A stretch of 64,000 nucleotides of DNA, taken from assembly GCF_900091495.1 (NCBI RefSeq), contig NZ_LT607413.1, positions 1,054,001-1,118,000 of the forward strand, given 5' to 3'. Positions 1 through 9,996 of the stretch are shown here, one piece after another. The notes under the pieces were generated by a model. The model was not told the origin of the DNA and searched no databases. It saw nothing but the letters and a program-made list of their open reading frames with translations. Source of the stretch: Micromonospora echinospora. Its GTDB lineage: Bacteria > Actinomycetota > Actinomycetes > Mycobacteriales > Micromonosporaceae. Position 1 is the stretch's first letter; every line of letters begins with the position of its first letter. The position numbers were made by a program, and so were the translations under genes.

Positions 1-3000
1 GATGGCCTGCTGGTGGCTGGCGAGGTGGTGCAGCGTAACCGGACGCGCCGTCAGCGACGCCATCAACTCCGGCGTCGCGAGGATCATGGCGACCAGGTCC
101 GGTCGCTGCGTCAACTGCCGGACCAGCGTCTCAGCCAGCAGCGGCTCGCCCTTCGGCGGAGTTTGCCACGTGTCCAAGAGCATCCGCTGCACACGCGGTT
201 CGGCGAACATCGTGGCCAGGTTCCGCACGGCCGGCTCGTCCAGGTGGGGAGCCAGTCTCCGCAGGACGTCCCCGTCCGCCGCTGCCGCAAACTCGGCCGG
301 GCTGACACCGGCGGCGAACACCGCGTCCAGGTCGCTGGCCGAGGCCAGCGGATGTGCTCCGGATCCGTCAGACGGCTCGGGCACCCGCCCAGGAGCACTC
401 GTCCATCGCGTTCGGCCCCGGTCCGGTCCGTCATCGTCCGCACCTGACCGGGCCGGGCCGAGGGGTTGCTGCTCGCTGAAGTCGCCCACCTCGCGGCCCG
501 GCAGGGGCATCGGCTTGCCGTCCGGCCCGACCACCAACGCGTCGAGCCCGGCGACGTTCCCCGGATGCGCCACACCCCGATGGAAGTACGGCGGGCGGTC
601 CGACACCGTGCCGATCTGCGGGTCGAGGTACAGCACCGTGCCGTTCTGGTTCAGGGCGACCCACGCGTGCGCGCCACCGCCCTCCCAGGTGTTCACGAGG
701 AAGGCGAAGCTGCCGTGGCCACCCGAGAGCAGTTGCCCGTGCAGGTCGGCATAGCCCTGCATCACCTGCTGCCGGGCAGCGGCCGGCGACAGGCCCTCGG
801 TCGACGGGGTCACCCGCTGGTAGACGCCCCCGGTGGCCCGCTCCACCCGTCCCGGTCCGCCCCACTCACCGTCGATCGGCCGGTCGACGTCTCCCTCGTA
901 GTAGCCGTCGAAGGTACGCGGCGCGGAGACCCGGGGGCGGCCGTGCAGCCAGGTCTCGTAGAGGGACAGCGTGCAGTCGAGGCAATTGATGCCCCGGGTG
1001 GCGTCGGCGCTCGGCCCGCCGTCGTTGACCAGCGAGAACCATCGACCCCGTCGGGGATCGGCCGTCCGGGTCACGCTTCCGCCAGCCTCGCGCGGCATCT
1101 GTCGTTCCAAGTCGGTCTGGTGCAGCGCCAGCGGCGGACGCAGCCCGCCACGTTCCCCGTACGGCCGGGTCTGGTCGGTCGGCGGCGGATCGTCGCCTCC
1201 GGTGAGCGCCGACCTGCTGCCGGTCTCGACCCCACCTTCCGCCAACTGCGCCACGTCGTCGTTGATCCGCCAGAAGTCCGCGTCGTCATCGACGAAGGTG
1301 ACATCCGGCAGAACCGCGCCTTCCCGAACCTCCTCAGCGAGATCCGCCTGCTGGTGGCTGAGACGCTCCTGTTCTCTCGCCTCCGTCAGCAATGCGTCTG
1401 CGGCTTGGCGCTTCCCGGACCTGTCCAGCCCACGAGACTGCTCGATCAGCCAACGTGCCGCCTCCAGATGGTGCTCTGCATCAGAGCGAAGGCTGGCCAC
1501 CAGTCTCTCCCGTCGCCGGTCCTCGAACCAGGCGCGCTGGGCTTCGTAGTAGCCGCGGTAGCGACGCCGTTCGAAGGCCTCGCGATCCGCCGCCCACCTC
1601 ATCTCGTACCACAGACGGCTCCTGAGCGCGGGCTCCGTCGTCGGCCCGGGCGTGGGCTCTGGCCCGGGTGTAGGCGGTTCCGGCGGTTGCGACTGGGACG
1701 TCTCTGGAGCCAGCGCCTCCAGCAGAGAAAGGTCGAGCACAGGGGGTTCCTGCCCGTCGCGTTTCCTGCCCGGCACAGTCGAAGCCGACCGGGCAGTCAC
1801 GGACGGGTTCGGCGCGGCTGTCGACGCCCCGGATCCGAGGATCGGTGCCGTGGCCGGTGTAGCGACGGTGGCGACGGGCAGGGTCGTTCCGGAGGATCCC
1901 GAAGTGACCGACGCCGATGGCTGCGTGCTGGTGGCAGTCTGCGCCGTCGTTGCGGACGAGCTTGTCGTAGCCCCCAGGTCGAGTGCGGGCGCGGTACCCG
2001 GGGACGCCGCCAGCACCGGATCCATCGGGACGGACGACAGGCTCGGTGCCGCGGCGACTGGGACAGGTGTCCCGGGCGGGACTGCGGTCGACAAGGGACT
2101 CGTCGTGGTGGTCGTCGGCGCGGAACTCACCTGAGAAGCAGCCTCGGCCCGGCGGTCCGCTTGTGCAGCCACCCCACCAGCACCGCTCGCCTCGGTCGAA
2201 TCCCGTGCGTTCGCAGGACCACCCACCTCGGCGGAACCACTCCTGTCACCTGCCGGTGGCGACATCGGATCCGGCGTGAAGTTGACTCCGGGGCTCCTGG
2301 GGGGCGGCGCGCCGCTGGCGATGTCGCTGAGTTCAGTGGCCGTCCGTTGGGTGGGGAGCGGCGACGGAGCCGAGTCGGCTGCGGGCACGGGCAGCATGGA
2401 TGGTGCGGTGCCGTCGACCACGGAGAGGGACGTACCGCCCAGTGCGGCCGTCCGCGCGTCGAGTCGCGCCTGGAGCGCCGCGTCGCTCTGGCTGATCACC
2501 GAGCTGGTGGCCCCGGAGGCAGCGGCCCGCGCTGCGTTCTCCAAGCCGACGAAGCCACCTCCGGTCGCCAGGCTGGCTGCCTGCTCGGCGATGATCTCGC
2601 CGCCCATCTCACGGCCAAGGTGCTCGGCGAACTGCCCACCCCGGCTGTTGGCATGTCGTCCCAGCCCGGCCAGCGGGGCAGCGGCACCGCCGGCGAGCCC
2701 ACCGAGGGCGGAGGTGCCGAGATCGGCCAGGTCCACGCCGTCCCGCCGGCCGGTGGAGTTCTGGTAGCCCTGGATGGCGAGGTTCACGCCACCCTCCTGC
2801 GCGGCCTCCAGCAGGCCGCCCCGCAACGCGTCGCGTCCCAGGCCGCGTAGACCGTCCTTGGTGACCTGCTTCGCGGCCCGCTCGGTGGCCTCCTGCATTC
2901 CCTTCTTCAGCGTCTTCCGGGCGAGTTGCGCGATCAGTTTCCGGAAGATCTGCTGCACCACGTACCGGGTCGCGGTGATCGCGGCGGCTGCGGCCGGCGA

Positions 3001-3459
3001 GGCGGCACCGGCGGTGAGGACGACCGCCACCGTCATGGCGAGCAGTTCGACCACCAGGATGCCCAGCTCGATCCAGACCTCGAGCTTGGCGCCCTCGATG
3101 TCACAGCCGCACTCCTCGACGAGGCGACCGAGGTCGGTGCTGACCGCGAGCAGCAACGGCAGCGGTGCTTCGTCCCCCTCGGCCACCTTTCGCCAGGCGG
3201 CGTCGAAGGCATCCGCGACCGCCCCCACCGCGCCGTACCCGCTGAGCACCTCCCCGGCGGCGGTGACGGCATCCTCACGCGGACCGGCCAGCGCGGCGGC
3301 GACGCCGTACCACTCGTCGGCGAGGTCCCAAACCGCCCGCTCGTTCCCGTCCGGCCACTCGACGCCGACCACCCAGTCGAGCGCCTCGTAGACCCAGCCC
3401 GGCAGCTGCCAGGGGCAGAAGTCGAGGGGGTGCGGGATCGGGCTCGGCAGTACGGTCAC
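1..3459 (-). CDS. CpnT-like polymorphic toxin with papain-fold (Tox-PL) domain, partial
   Basis: An uninterrupted minus-strand frame starts at GTG 3459, with AGGAG about 8 nt upstream, and is still open at base 1, so at least 1153 residues are present. Residues 1-130 resemble the CpnT-like/WXG100-type N-terminal domain of actinobacterial type VII exported toxins. A hydrophobic, Ala-rich segment (about 130-200) and a long Ser/Thr/Pro linker follow, then a charged helical region. Around 820-960 is a Tox-PL (papain-fold, glutamine-deamidase-like) domain with candidate triad C826 (INCLDC), H931 (GGAHAW) and D946 (YLDPQ). About 190 further residues follow, so Tox-PL is not the last domain. The gene lies 18 bp after a WXG100-like partner. 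The toxin role comes from domain architecture; the target and the final C-terminal domain are not visible. Confidence 0.85.
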   Translation of the reverse strand, partial: MTVLPSPIPHPLDFCPWQLPGWVYEALDWVVGVEWPDGNERAVWDLADEWYGVAAALAGPREDAVTAAGEVLSGYGAVGAVADAFDAAWRKVAEGDEAPLPLLLAVSTDLGRLVEECGCDIEGAKLEVWIELGILVVELLAMTVAVVLTAGAASPAAAAAITATRYVVQQIFRKLIAQLARKTLKKGMQEATERAAKQVTKDGLRGLGRDALRGGLLEAAQEGGVNLAIQGYQNSTGRRDGVDLADLGTSALGGLAGGAAAPLAGLGRHANSRGGQFAEHLGREMGGEIIAEQAASLATGGGFVGLENAARAAASGATSSVISQSDAALQARLDARTAALGGTSLSVVDGTAPSMLPVPAADSAPSPLPTQRTATELSDIASGAPPPRSPGVNFTPDPMSPPAGDRSGSAEVGGPANARDSTEASGAGGVAAQADRRAEAASQVSSAPTTTTTSPLSTAVPPGTPVPVAAAPSLSSVPMDPVLAASPGTAPALDLGATTSSSATTAQTATSTQPSASVTSGSSGTTLPVATVATPATAPILGSGASTAAPNPSVTARSASTVPGRKRDGQEPPVLDLSLLEALAPETSQSQPPEPPTPGPEPTPGPTTEPALRSRLWYEMRWAADREAFERRRYRGYYEAQRAWFEDRRRERLVASLRSDAEHHLEAARWLIEQSRGLDRSGKRQAADALLTEAREQERLSHQQADLAEEVREGAVLPDVTFVDDDADFWRINDDVAQLAEGGVETGSRSALTGGDDPPPTDQTRPYGERGGLRPPLALHQTDLERQMPREAGGSVTRTADPRRGRWFSLVNDGGPSADATRGINCLDCTLSLYETWLHGRPRVSAPRTFDGYYEGDVDRPIDGEWGGPGRVERATGGVYQRVTPSTEGLSPAAARQQVMQGYADLHGQLLSGGHGSFAFLVNTWEGGGAHAWVALNQNGTVLYLDPQIGTVSDRPPYFHRGVAHPGNVAGLDALVVGPDGKPMPLPGREVGDFSEQQPLGPARSGADDDGPDRGRTRWTSAPGRVPEPSDGSGAHPLASASDLDAVFAAGVSPAEFAAAADGDVLRRLAPHLDEPAVRNLATMFAEPRVQRMLLDTWQTPPKGEPLLAETLVRQLTQRPDLVAMILATPELMASLTARPVTLHHLASHQQAI

Positions 3460-3477
3460 CCCGGCGCTCCTGACCGA

Positions 3478-3834
3478 TCAGGGAACATCGGGCCGGGGCT
3501 GGTTACGTACCCGGTTCAAACGCCCGGCGTTGCCGGTGTCGGTCTGGACGTTGGCGTCGACCGAGCGGACGACGTCGGCACCGAGTCCCTCGACGTGCCG
3601 GCCGAGTCCGTCCCAGGCACGCAGGACGGTCGCCTCCAAACCCCGGTAGGTCTTCTCGAACGCGGCACCGATGTCGTCCCGGCCCCAGGGTCGCTGCGCG
3701 CTCGCCGCCGCGATCTCCGCACCGAGACTGTCGCGTTTCGCCCTGACCGCACGGCCGGCGAGCGAGAGATCCGCGCCGGCGCGCCGCGCCCGCCCCGGGT
3801 CGAGCCAGAGCCGTCCGTCAGTCATGTCGGCCAC
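3478..3834 (-). CDS. WXG100/EsxA-like type VII secretion partner
   Basis: This 118-residue, mostly helical protein has a central WGRDDIG segment where WXG100 proteins carry their turn, followed by a second long helix and a short polar tail. Such proteins are co-exported with, or chaperone, large type VII secreted toxins. It overlaps the upstream YbaB-like gene by 17 bp and stops 18 bp before the toxin start, so the three genes form one operon. The start used is GTG 3834; an in-frame ATG three codons later is an alternative. The tryptophan motif is not a perfect WxG, so the family call rests on size, helical pattern and context. Confidence 0.75.
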   Translation of the reverse strand: MADMTDGRLWLDPGRARRAGADLSLAGRAVRAKRDSLGAEIAAASAQRPWGRDDIGAAFEKTYRGLEATVLRAWDGLGRHVEGLGADVVRSVDANVQTDTGNAGRLNRVRNQPRPDVP

Positions 3835-4243
3835 CGTCGCGGCTCATGATCGTGTCCGCCCGCCGGAGCAGCGAGCCGAAGTCACCCGAGCGGAGGAAGT
3901 CCGGTGCCCCCGAGCTGGCGGGTAGATAGTCGGCCACCAGCCCCTGCGTCGTGGCGGTCGCTGCGGCGGTGGCCTTCCGGACCGTGGAGGTGATCTTGCG
4001 ACTCAGCGCCTGCGCGTCGCGGACCTGGTAGACCGACGGGTGTAGTTCCACGGCGATCAGTTGCCCGCGGGCATCGACGGTGGCCGTCACCTTACCGTCG
4101 TCGGAGCGCTCCGTGACCCGCAGTTCCGCCAACCTGGCCTGGAGTTCGTCCAAACCGGACCTCAACTGCTGGTACTGGCCGTGCACCTCGTCGAACCGTG
4201 CTCGCAACGCACGATTGGCGTCCCGGTCCACGTTTCCCGCCAA
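3818..4243 (-). CDS. YbaB/EbfC family protein
   Basis: This 141-residue protein has an N-terminal coiled-coil helix (about 10-45) followed by a YbaB/EbfC-like core with [20 protein letters not shown], the strand-turn-strand typical of the family, and a C-terminal helix. YbaB homologues bind DNA as nucleoid-associated proteins, but in actinobacterial type VII toxin operons a YbaB-like gene often precedes the WXG100 partner. It is first in the three-gene toxin operon and is divergent from the SUKH-3 gene, with 77 bp between start codons that must hold both promoters. Its role in the toxin operon is unknown. Confidence 0.8.
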   Translation of the reverse strand: MAGNVDRDANRALRARFDEVHGQYQQLRSGLDELQARLAELRVTERSDDGKVTATVDARGQLIAVELHPSVYQVRDAQALSRKITSTVRKATAAATATTQGLVADYLPASSGAPDFLRSGDFGSLLRRADTIMSRDGGRHD

Positions 4244-4320
4244 CGCCGCCTCCCGTCACCTTGGGTAGGCCAGACCATACCGGTCCGTCACCGATCCGTG
4301 GGGTCGGGTAACTTCACTGC

Positions 4321-5559
4321 GTGATCGACCGTCAACAGGCCGAACAACTCGCCAGCATCTGGGCGGGTCGGGAATCGCAGCGCCTCGGGCACGAATGCAC
4401 CCCGCTGGTCGAGGAGTTCGACCTCGGATACGTGATCTGGTACTCGGTGCCACGCGACCTGCCGATGCGCCCGGGTGACCTGCCGAACACCGTGATCGAC
4501 CGGGAAACCGGTGAGGTCACCCACTGGCCGCGAGTTCCGGCGGACGTCATCGCGCAGACATACCGGCAGCGTCGGCCCGGCCGGCCAGCGCCCCGCACCG
4601 TCGACCCGGCCGCCCAACTACTGCGCGAACTGCACCGGTCGTCCACCCCCGGGACCACGGCGCACCTCACCATCGGTGGCCGCGCCTACGTCGCCCGGGG
4701 CGCGAAGGGCGACGTAGCCCTGAACCATCACCCCCTGGTCCAGGGCTATCTGGACAGCGTCCCCACCGGACGGCTGGTACGCGGCGTCGACCGTCACGCC
4801 GAACTGATCGTCATCTCCGACGCCCTGCACGACCAGGACCACCGACGGGAGTCGGAAGGGCTGCACCCTCTGGACTTCGAGGAACAACTGGCACTGCTCA
4901 ACAGCGCTCGGCTGGAGGTCTTCCGGGTACGCGAACCAGGCGACCCGGCTGCTGGGCCGGCGGACGAGGTCTGCGACTCGTGCGCCACCGCCCTGTCCCG
5001 GATGCGGTTGCTCCCCTGGTACGACACGGTCTGGGGAGTCAGCGAGTGGCGGCCCGAGCCCCGAGCCGTCCCCGACCCCTACCGGTTCCCGCCCGAGGTG
5101 GGCAGCGCCCTGGCCAGTGCGGGCTGGAGGGACGACTCGACGGTCAACGAAGCGCTGGCAGCGGGCGCGATCAGGGAAACGCTCGACATCACCGGAGTGG
5201 GGCACAGGCACACGGTCTTCCCGGCCGCTGAGGCGGCGTTGACTGCCTTCCCGGCCCTGCTGTCGAAGAGACGGGGCCCCGGCGAGCAGGTGTGGATCAG
5301 TCACTTCAGCACGAACCCGCTACGTGGGGCGCACAGTGCTGCCACCCTGGCGGATTTCGGATCGGTGCTGGGCATGCGGCTCTTTCCGATCGGTGCGGAA
5401 CGCCCGCCGGAGAGCATCCTCGCCGTCGACGAGCTCGGGCGGGTCTTCGCTCTCGACCAGGCCGGCGAGTGGTTCCTCGGGGCCGACATCGACGCCGCCC
5501 TGACCACCCTCCTGCTCGGCCGTGCTCCCGCCCGGGTGCGCGACGACGGCACCTGGTGA
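4321..5559 (+). CDS. YrhB-like / YwqJ-deaminase-like / SUKH-3 fusion, probable toxin-immunity protein
   Basis: This 412-residue protein starts at GTG 4321 and appears to join three modules. Residues 1-90 resemble the YrhB/Imm35 immunity fold. Residues 97-230 resemble the YwqJ-type nucleic-acid deaminase fold, with RHAE (158-161) and CDSC (218-221) in the positions of the zinc-binding H-A-E and C-x2-C motifs. Residues about 250-405 match SUKH-3, a family of immunity proteins of polymorphic toxin systems. The gene diverges from the YbaB/WXG100/CpnT-like operon. I infer immunity or a self-protected effector; whether the deaminase module is active cannot be told. It ends just before a strong palindromic terminator shared with the aldehyde dehydrogenase gene. 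Confidence 0.75.
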   Translation: MIDRQQAEQLASIWAGRESQRLGHECTPLVEEFDLGYVIWYSVPRDLPMRPGDLPNTVIDRETGEVTHWPRVPADVIAQTYRQRRPGRPAPRTVDPAAQLLRELHRSSTPGTTAHLTIGGRAYVARGAKGDVALNHHPLVQGYLDSVPTGRLVRGVDRHAELIVISDALHDQDHRRESEGLHPLDFEEQLALLNSARLEVFRVREPGDPAAGPADEVCDSCATALSRMRLLPWYDTVWGVSEWRPEPRAVPDPYRFPPEVGSALASAGWRDDSTVNEALAAGAIRETLDITGVGHRHTVFPAAEAALTAFPALLSKRRGPGEQVWISHFSTNPLRGAHSAATLADFGSVLGMRLFPIGAERPPESILAVDELGRVFALDQAGEWFLGADIDAALTTLLLGRAPARVRDDGTW

Positions 5560-5564
5560 GCGCC

Positions 5565-5632
5565 CTGAGGTGGTAGCAGGGGTCCCTTACTACTCAGAAA
5601 GCGGTAACAAGGGTCCCCTGCTACCACCTCAG
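5565..5632. terminator. Bidirectional palindromic terminator-like element, copy 1
   Basis: Arms at 5565-5588 and 5609-5632 pair over 24 bp with one mismatch around a 20-nt loop. The element lies between the convergent SUKH-3 and aldehyde dehydrogenase genes. Its core (GGTGGTAG-AGGGGTCCCTT) recurs at 8958-9017. Confidence 0.75.
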
Positions 5633-5658
5633 CCAGCGCGCCACCCCACCTTGGCAGC

Positions 5659-7098
5659 TCACAACTGCACTCCGGTGAGCACCAGCACCCTCGGCTCGGT
5701 GTAGTCGTCCATGGCGCTGCGGACGCCCTCGCGTCCCACGCCGCTGCCCTTCACCCCGCCGTACGGCATCTGGTCGGCCCGGTACGCCGGCACGTCGCCG
5801 ACGATCACGCCCCCGACCTCCAGTGCCCGGTGCGCGGCGAAGGCGACGTCGAGGCGGTGGGTGAAGACGCCGACCTGGAGCCCGTACGCGGAGTCGTTGA
5901 CGGCGGCGAAGGCGGCCCGGTCGTGCTCGACCCGGGCGACGACCAGCACCGGGCCAAACACCTCCTCGGCGCTGACCCGCGCGTCGGCCCGTACCCCGGT
6001 GAGCACGGTGGGTGGGTAGCTGGCGCCGTCCCGTCGGCCGCCGACCTCGATGGTGGCCCCGGCGACGACCGCCTCGTCCACCCACGCCTCGACCCGGGCC
6101 GCCGCGTCGGAGGAGATGAGCGGGCCGACGTCGGTGTGGTCGTCGGCGGGGTCCCCGGTCCGCAGTTCCTCGACGGCGGCGACCAGTCGGGGCAGGAACG
6201 CGTCGTAGAGCCACTCGTGCACGTAGACCCGCTGCACGGCGATGCAGGACTGGCCGGCCTGGTAGTTGGCGAAGGTGGCGATCCGGTGGGCGGCGAAGGT
6301 GAGGTCCTCGTCGGTGTTCCAGTCCTCGCAGATCACCGCCGCCGCGTTGCCGCCGAGTTCCAGCGTGACGTGCTTCTCCGGGACGGCCTGTCGGATCGCC
6401 GCACCGACGGGCCCGGAGCCGGTGAACGACACGACGGGCAGCCGGGGGTCGGCGACGAGGTCGGCGGCGCGCTCGTTGGGTAACGGCAGCACCGAGAACG
6501 TCCCCTCGAGCAGTTCCGTCTCGGCGAGGATCTCGCCGAGCAGCAGCGCGGACAGCGGGGTGGCCGGGGCCGGTTTGAGCACGATCGGCGCGCCGACGGC
6601 GAGCGCCGGGGCGACCTTGTGGGCGACCAGGTTGAGCGGGAAGTTGAACGGCGTGATCCCCAGCACGGGGCCGCGGGGCACCCGCCGGACCAGCGCGATC
6701 CGTCCGGTGGCGGTCGGGTCGGTGTCGAGGCGTTGCAGCTCGCCGCTGAAGCGCCGTGCCTCCTCGGCGGCCCAGCGGAAGGTGGAGACCGCCCGGGTGA
6801 CCTCGACGCGGGCCCACTTGACCGGCTTGCCGTTCTCGGCGGTGATCAGTCGGGCGATCTCCTCGGCCCGTTCGGCGAGCCGGCGCGAGACGTGGTCCAG
6901 GGCCGCCGCGCGCACGTGCGCGGGCAGGGCCGCGGCCTCCGCGGCCACTGCGGCGGCTGCCGCGACGGCGGCTTCGACCTGCGCCGGCGTGGCGTGCGTG
7001 GTACGCCCGACCAGGCGCCCGTCGTACGGGTGGTGGACGGTCAGCTCACCCTCGCCGTGGACGGGACGACCGGCGACGAAGAAGGCACGTGGCTCCAC
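5659..7098 (-). CDS. NAD(P)-dependent aldehyde dehydrogenase
   Basis: A full-length member (about 479 residues from GTG 7098) of the aldehyde dehydrogenase superfamily, oxidising an aldehyde to an acid or activated acid in the cytoplasm. Visible motifs are the substrate/cofactor loop ITPFNFPLN, the VSFTGSG nucleotide-binding turn, the LELGGNAA segment with the general-base Glu, and GQSCIAVQR with the catalytic Cys. The C-terminal YGGVKGSGVGREG motif is also present. The PFNFPLN loop resembles the GapN/phosphonoacetaldehyde/lactaldehyde dehydrogenase branch, but the substrate cannot be assigned. An upstream in-frame ATG at 7164 would add 22 residues that look unlike the family. It stands alone, convergent with the SUKH-3 gene. 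Confidence 0.85.
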   Translation of the reverse strand: MEPRAFFVAGRPVHGEGELTVHHPYDGRLVGRTTHATPAQVEAAVAAAAAVAAEAAALPAHVRAAALDHVSRRLAERAEEIARLITAENGKPVKWARVEVTRAVSTFRWAAEEARRFSGELQRLDTDPTATGRIALVRRVPRGPVLGITPFNFPLNLVAHKVAPALAVGAPIVLKPAPATPLSALLLGEILAETELLEGTFSVLPLPNERAADLVADPRLPVVSFTGSGPVGAAIRQAVPEKHVTLELGGNAAAVICEDWNTDEDLTFAAHRIATFANYQAGQSCIAVQRVYVHEWLYDAFLPRLVAAVEELRTGDPADDHTDVGPLISSDAAARVEAWVDEAVVAGATIEVGGRRDGASYPPTVLTGVRADARVSAEEVFGPVLVVARVEHDRAAFAAVNDSAYGLQVGVFTHRLDVAFAAHRALEVGGVIVGDVPAYRADQMPYGGVKGSGVGREGVRSAMDDYTEPRVLVLTGVQL

Positions 7099-7292
7099 GC
7101 CGCGAGCGTAGAACACGAGGAGCGACCAGGGCGGGGACCTGCGCCACCTCAACCCTGCGTGCATCCGATCCTGACGGGCGGTGACGGCAGGTCTGATCTA
7201 CCCCGGATTGCGCCCGCCAGCCGCCCTCACCAGGTCACGAATAGATCAACACATCTCTCTATTTCACTGGCGGTGCCATACGATCCCCGTCA

Positions 7293-7312
7293 ATCGATCA
7301 GCCTTGATCGAT
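7293..7312. promoter_or_regulatory. Inverted repeat upstream of subtilisin gene, candidate operator
   Basis: ATCGATCA and TGATCGAT form a perfect 8-bp inverted repeat with a 4-nt spacer, 50 bp before the protease start codon. The surrounding 7240-7320 stretch is noticeably AT-richer than the coding DNA, as expected of a promoter. No regulator for it is recognised in the window. Confidence 0.5.
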
Positions 7313-7362
7313 CTGGGTGTCGGGGCACCGGCACGCTGTTGAACGGAAGGAACACCCCAGGG

Positions 7363-8937
<1,575 letters not shown>

Positions 8938-8957
8938 TCAGCACCGCACGCCCGTCG

Positions 8958-9017
8958 GGTGGTAGGAGGGGTCCCTTGCAGTGCGAAAATCGCCTGCAGG
9001 GGGCCCCTCCTACCACC
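8958..9017. terminator. Bidirectional palindromic terminator-like element, copy 2
   Basis: Arms 8958-8981 and 8994-9017 pair over 24 bp with two mismatches that keep G-U pairing on one strand. The right arm abuts the stop codon of the convergent G5/Excalibur gene. The core is shared with the element at 5565-5632. Confidence 0.75.
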
Positions 9018-9812
9018 TCAGTCGTCGCAGCCGTAACCGTCGTTGTCGCGGTCCAGGTCGTAGATGTCGCTGCCGATCACGCGGACCGGGCCGGTCACGT
9101 AGGCCGGGCCGTTGCCGCCGCCACCCGCGCAGTCGACGTCGCTGGCCATCGGCACGCAGCCGCTGTAGTTGGGGTCGCAGCGCCGGGCGGGCTTCGTACC
9201 GACCGCCACGACCTCGGTGACCGGTTTCCGGGTCACCGCCGACCGCACCAGCTTCCGTCCGGTCTGCACGCCGTCGGTGACGGTCACCTGGTAGGTCAGG
9301 GTCCGCACGCCGTCGACACCCGGGGTACGCACCACCCGCTTCCCCTCGGCGAGGGAGGAGTCCTGCACGGTCCGCACGCCGTGCCGGAGCCGCTCCGTCT
9401 CGGTGACCGTACGTACCTGCACCATTGGTGACGGCGCGAGCGACGGTGTCGGGGCGGGCATGGACGACGGCAGCTCCGACGGGGTGGCAGACGGGACGGC
9501 CACGGTCGGCTCCGCGTAGGCCGGCAGGCCCTCGGCACCGGCGACCTGGTCCGCGACCGACTGCTGCGCCGGCTGGTCCATCGCGCCGAGAACGGTGAAG
9601 ATGCCGCCGCAGAGCAGGGCCAGGGTCAGCGCGACCCCGACCAGGATCGGCGCCGGGCCGGACTTCCGGGCCGCCAGCGGGCCGCCGGTACGGCTCGCGG
9701 CGGCGGTGGGAAGCATGCCCGGTGGGAAGACATGGCGCGGCGGCGGCTCCGAGGCCGGGGGCGGGGACATCTGGTACGGCGGCTGGTCGTTCACAGCGAC
9801 GAGTGTCGTCAT
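9018..9812 (-). CDS. Membrane-anchored G5 / Excalibur-domain surface protein
   Basis: This 264-residue protein has a cytoplasmic Pro-rich N-terminus (1-50), one transmembrane helix (about 53-78), a Pro/Ser/Thr stalk, a G5 domain (about 130-195) and a C-terminal Excalibur-like module. The Excalibur part contains CDPNYSGCVP and ends in the calcium-loop-like DRDNDGYGC. G5 domains bind cell-wall or glycan ligands and Excalibur motifs are extracellular calcium-binding loops, so a cell-surface role is likely. A paralogue with the same order lies at 42633-43307. The start is ATG 9812. It converges on the subtilisin gene. Confidence 0.85.
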   Translation of the reverse strand: MTTLVAVNDQPPYQMSPPPASEPPPRHVFPPGMLPTAAASRTGGPLAARKSGPAPILVGVALTLALLCGGIFTVLGAMDQPAQQSVADQVAGAEGLPAYAEPTVAVPSATPSELPSSMPAPTPSLAPSPMVQVRTVTETERLRHGVRTVQDSSLAEGKRVVRTPGVDGVRTLTYQVTVTDGVQTGRKLVRSAVTRKPVTEVVAVGTKPARRCDPNYSGCVPMASDVDCAGGGGNGPAYVTGPVRVIGSDIYDLDRDNDGYGCDD

Positions 9813-9996
9813 CGATGCCGCCCTCGGGTAACCGGCCTTCGTCCAGGGTGGACGGAGTTACGGCGGATTCGGGCGCGGACCAGCCAGCCGCAGTGGGCCG
9901 TCGTCCGCCTGGGCCGACCCGGTCACCGGGATCGTGACGACCGCTCGTCCAGGCGATTCGGACACTCGGGCAGGGACGGCTCGGGCACCTGGCGAA

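Noticed and set aside
466..2850. Long plus-strand open frame of 794 codons
   Set aside because: It is the antisense of the CpnT-like toxin gene; the minus strand shows Tox-PL motifs and a clean start, the plus strand only Arg/Gly-rich shadow sequence.
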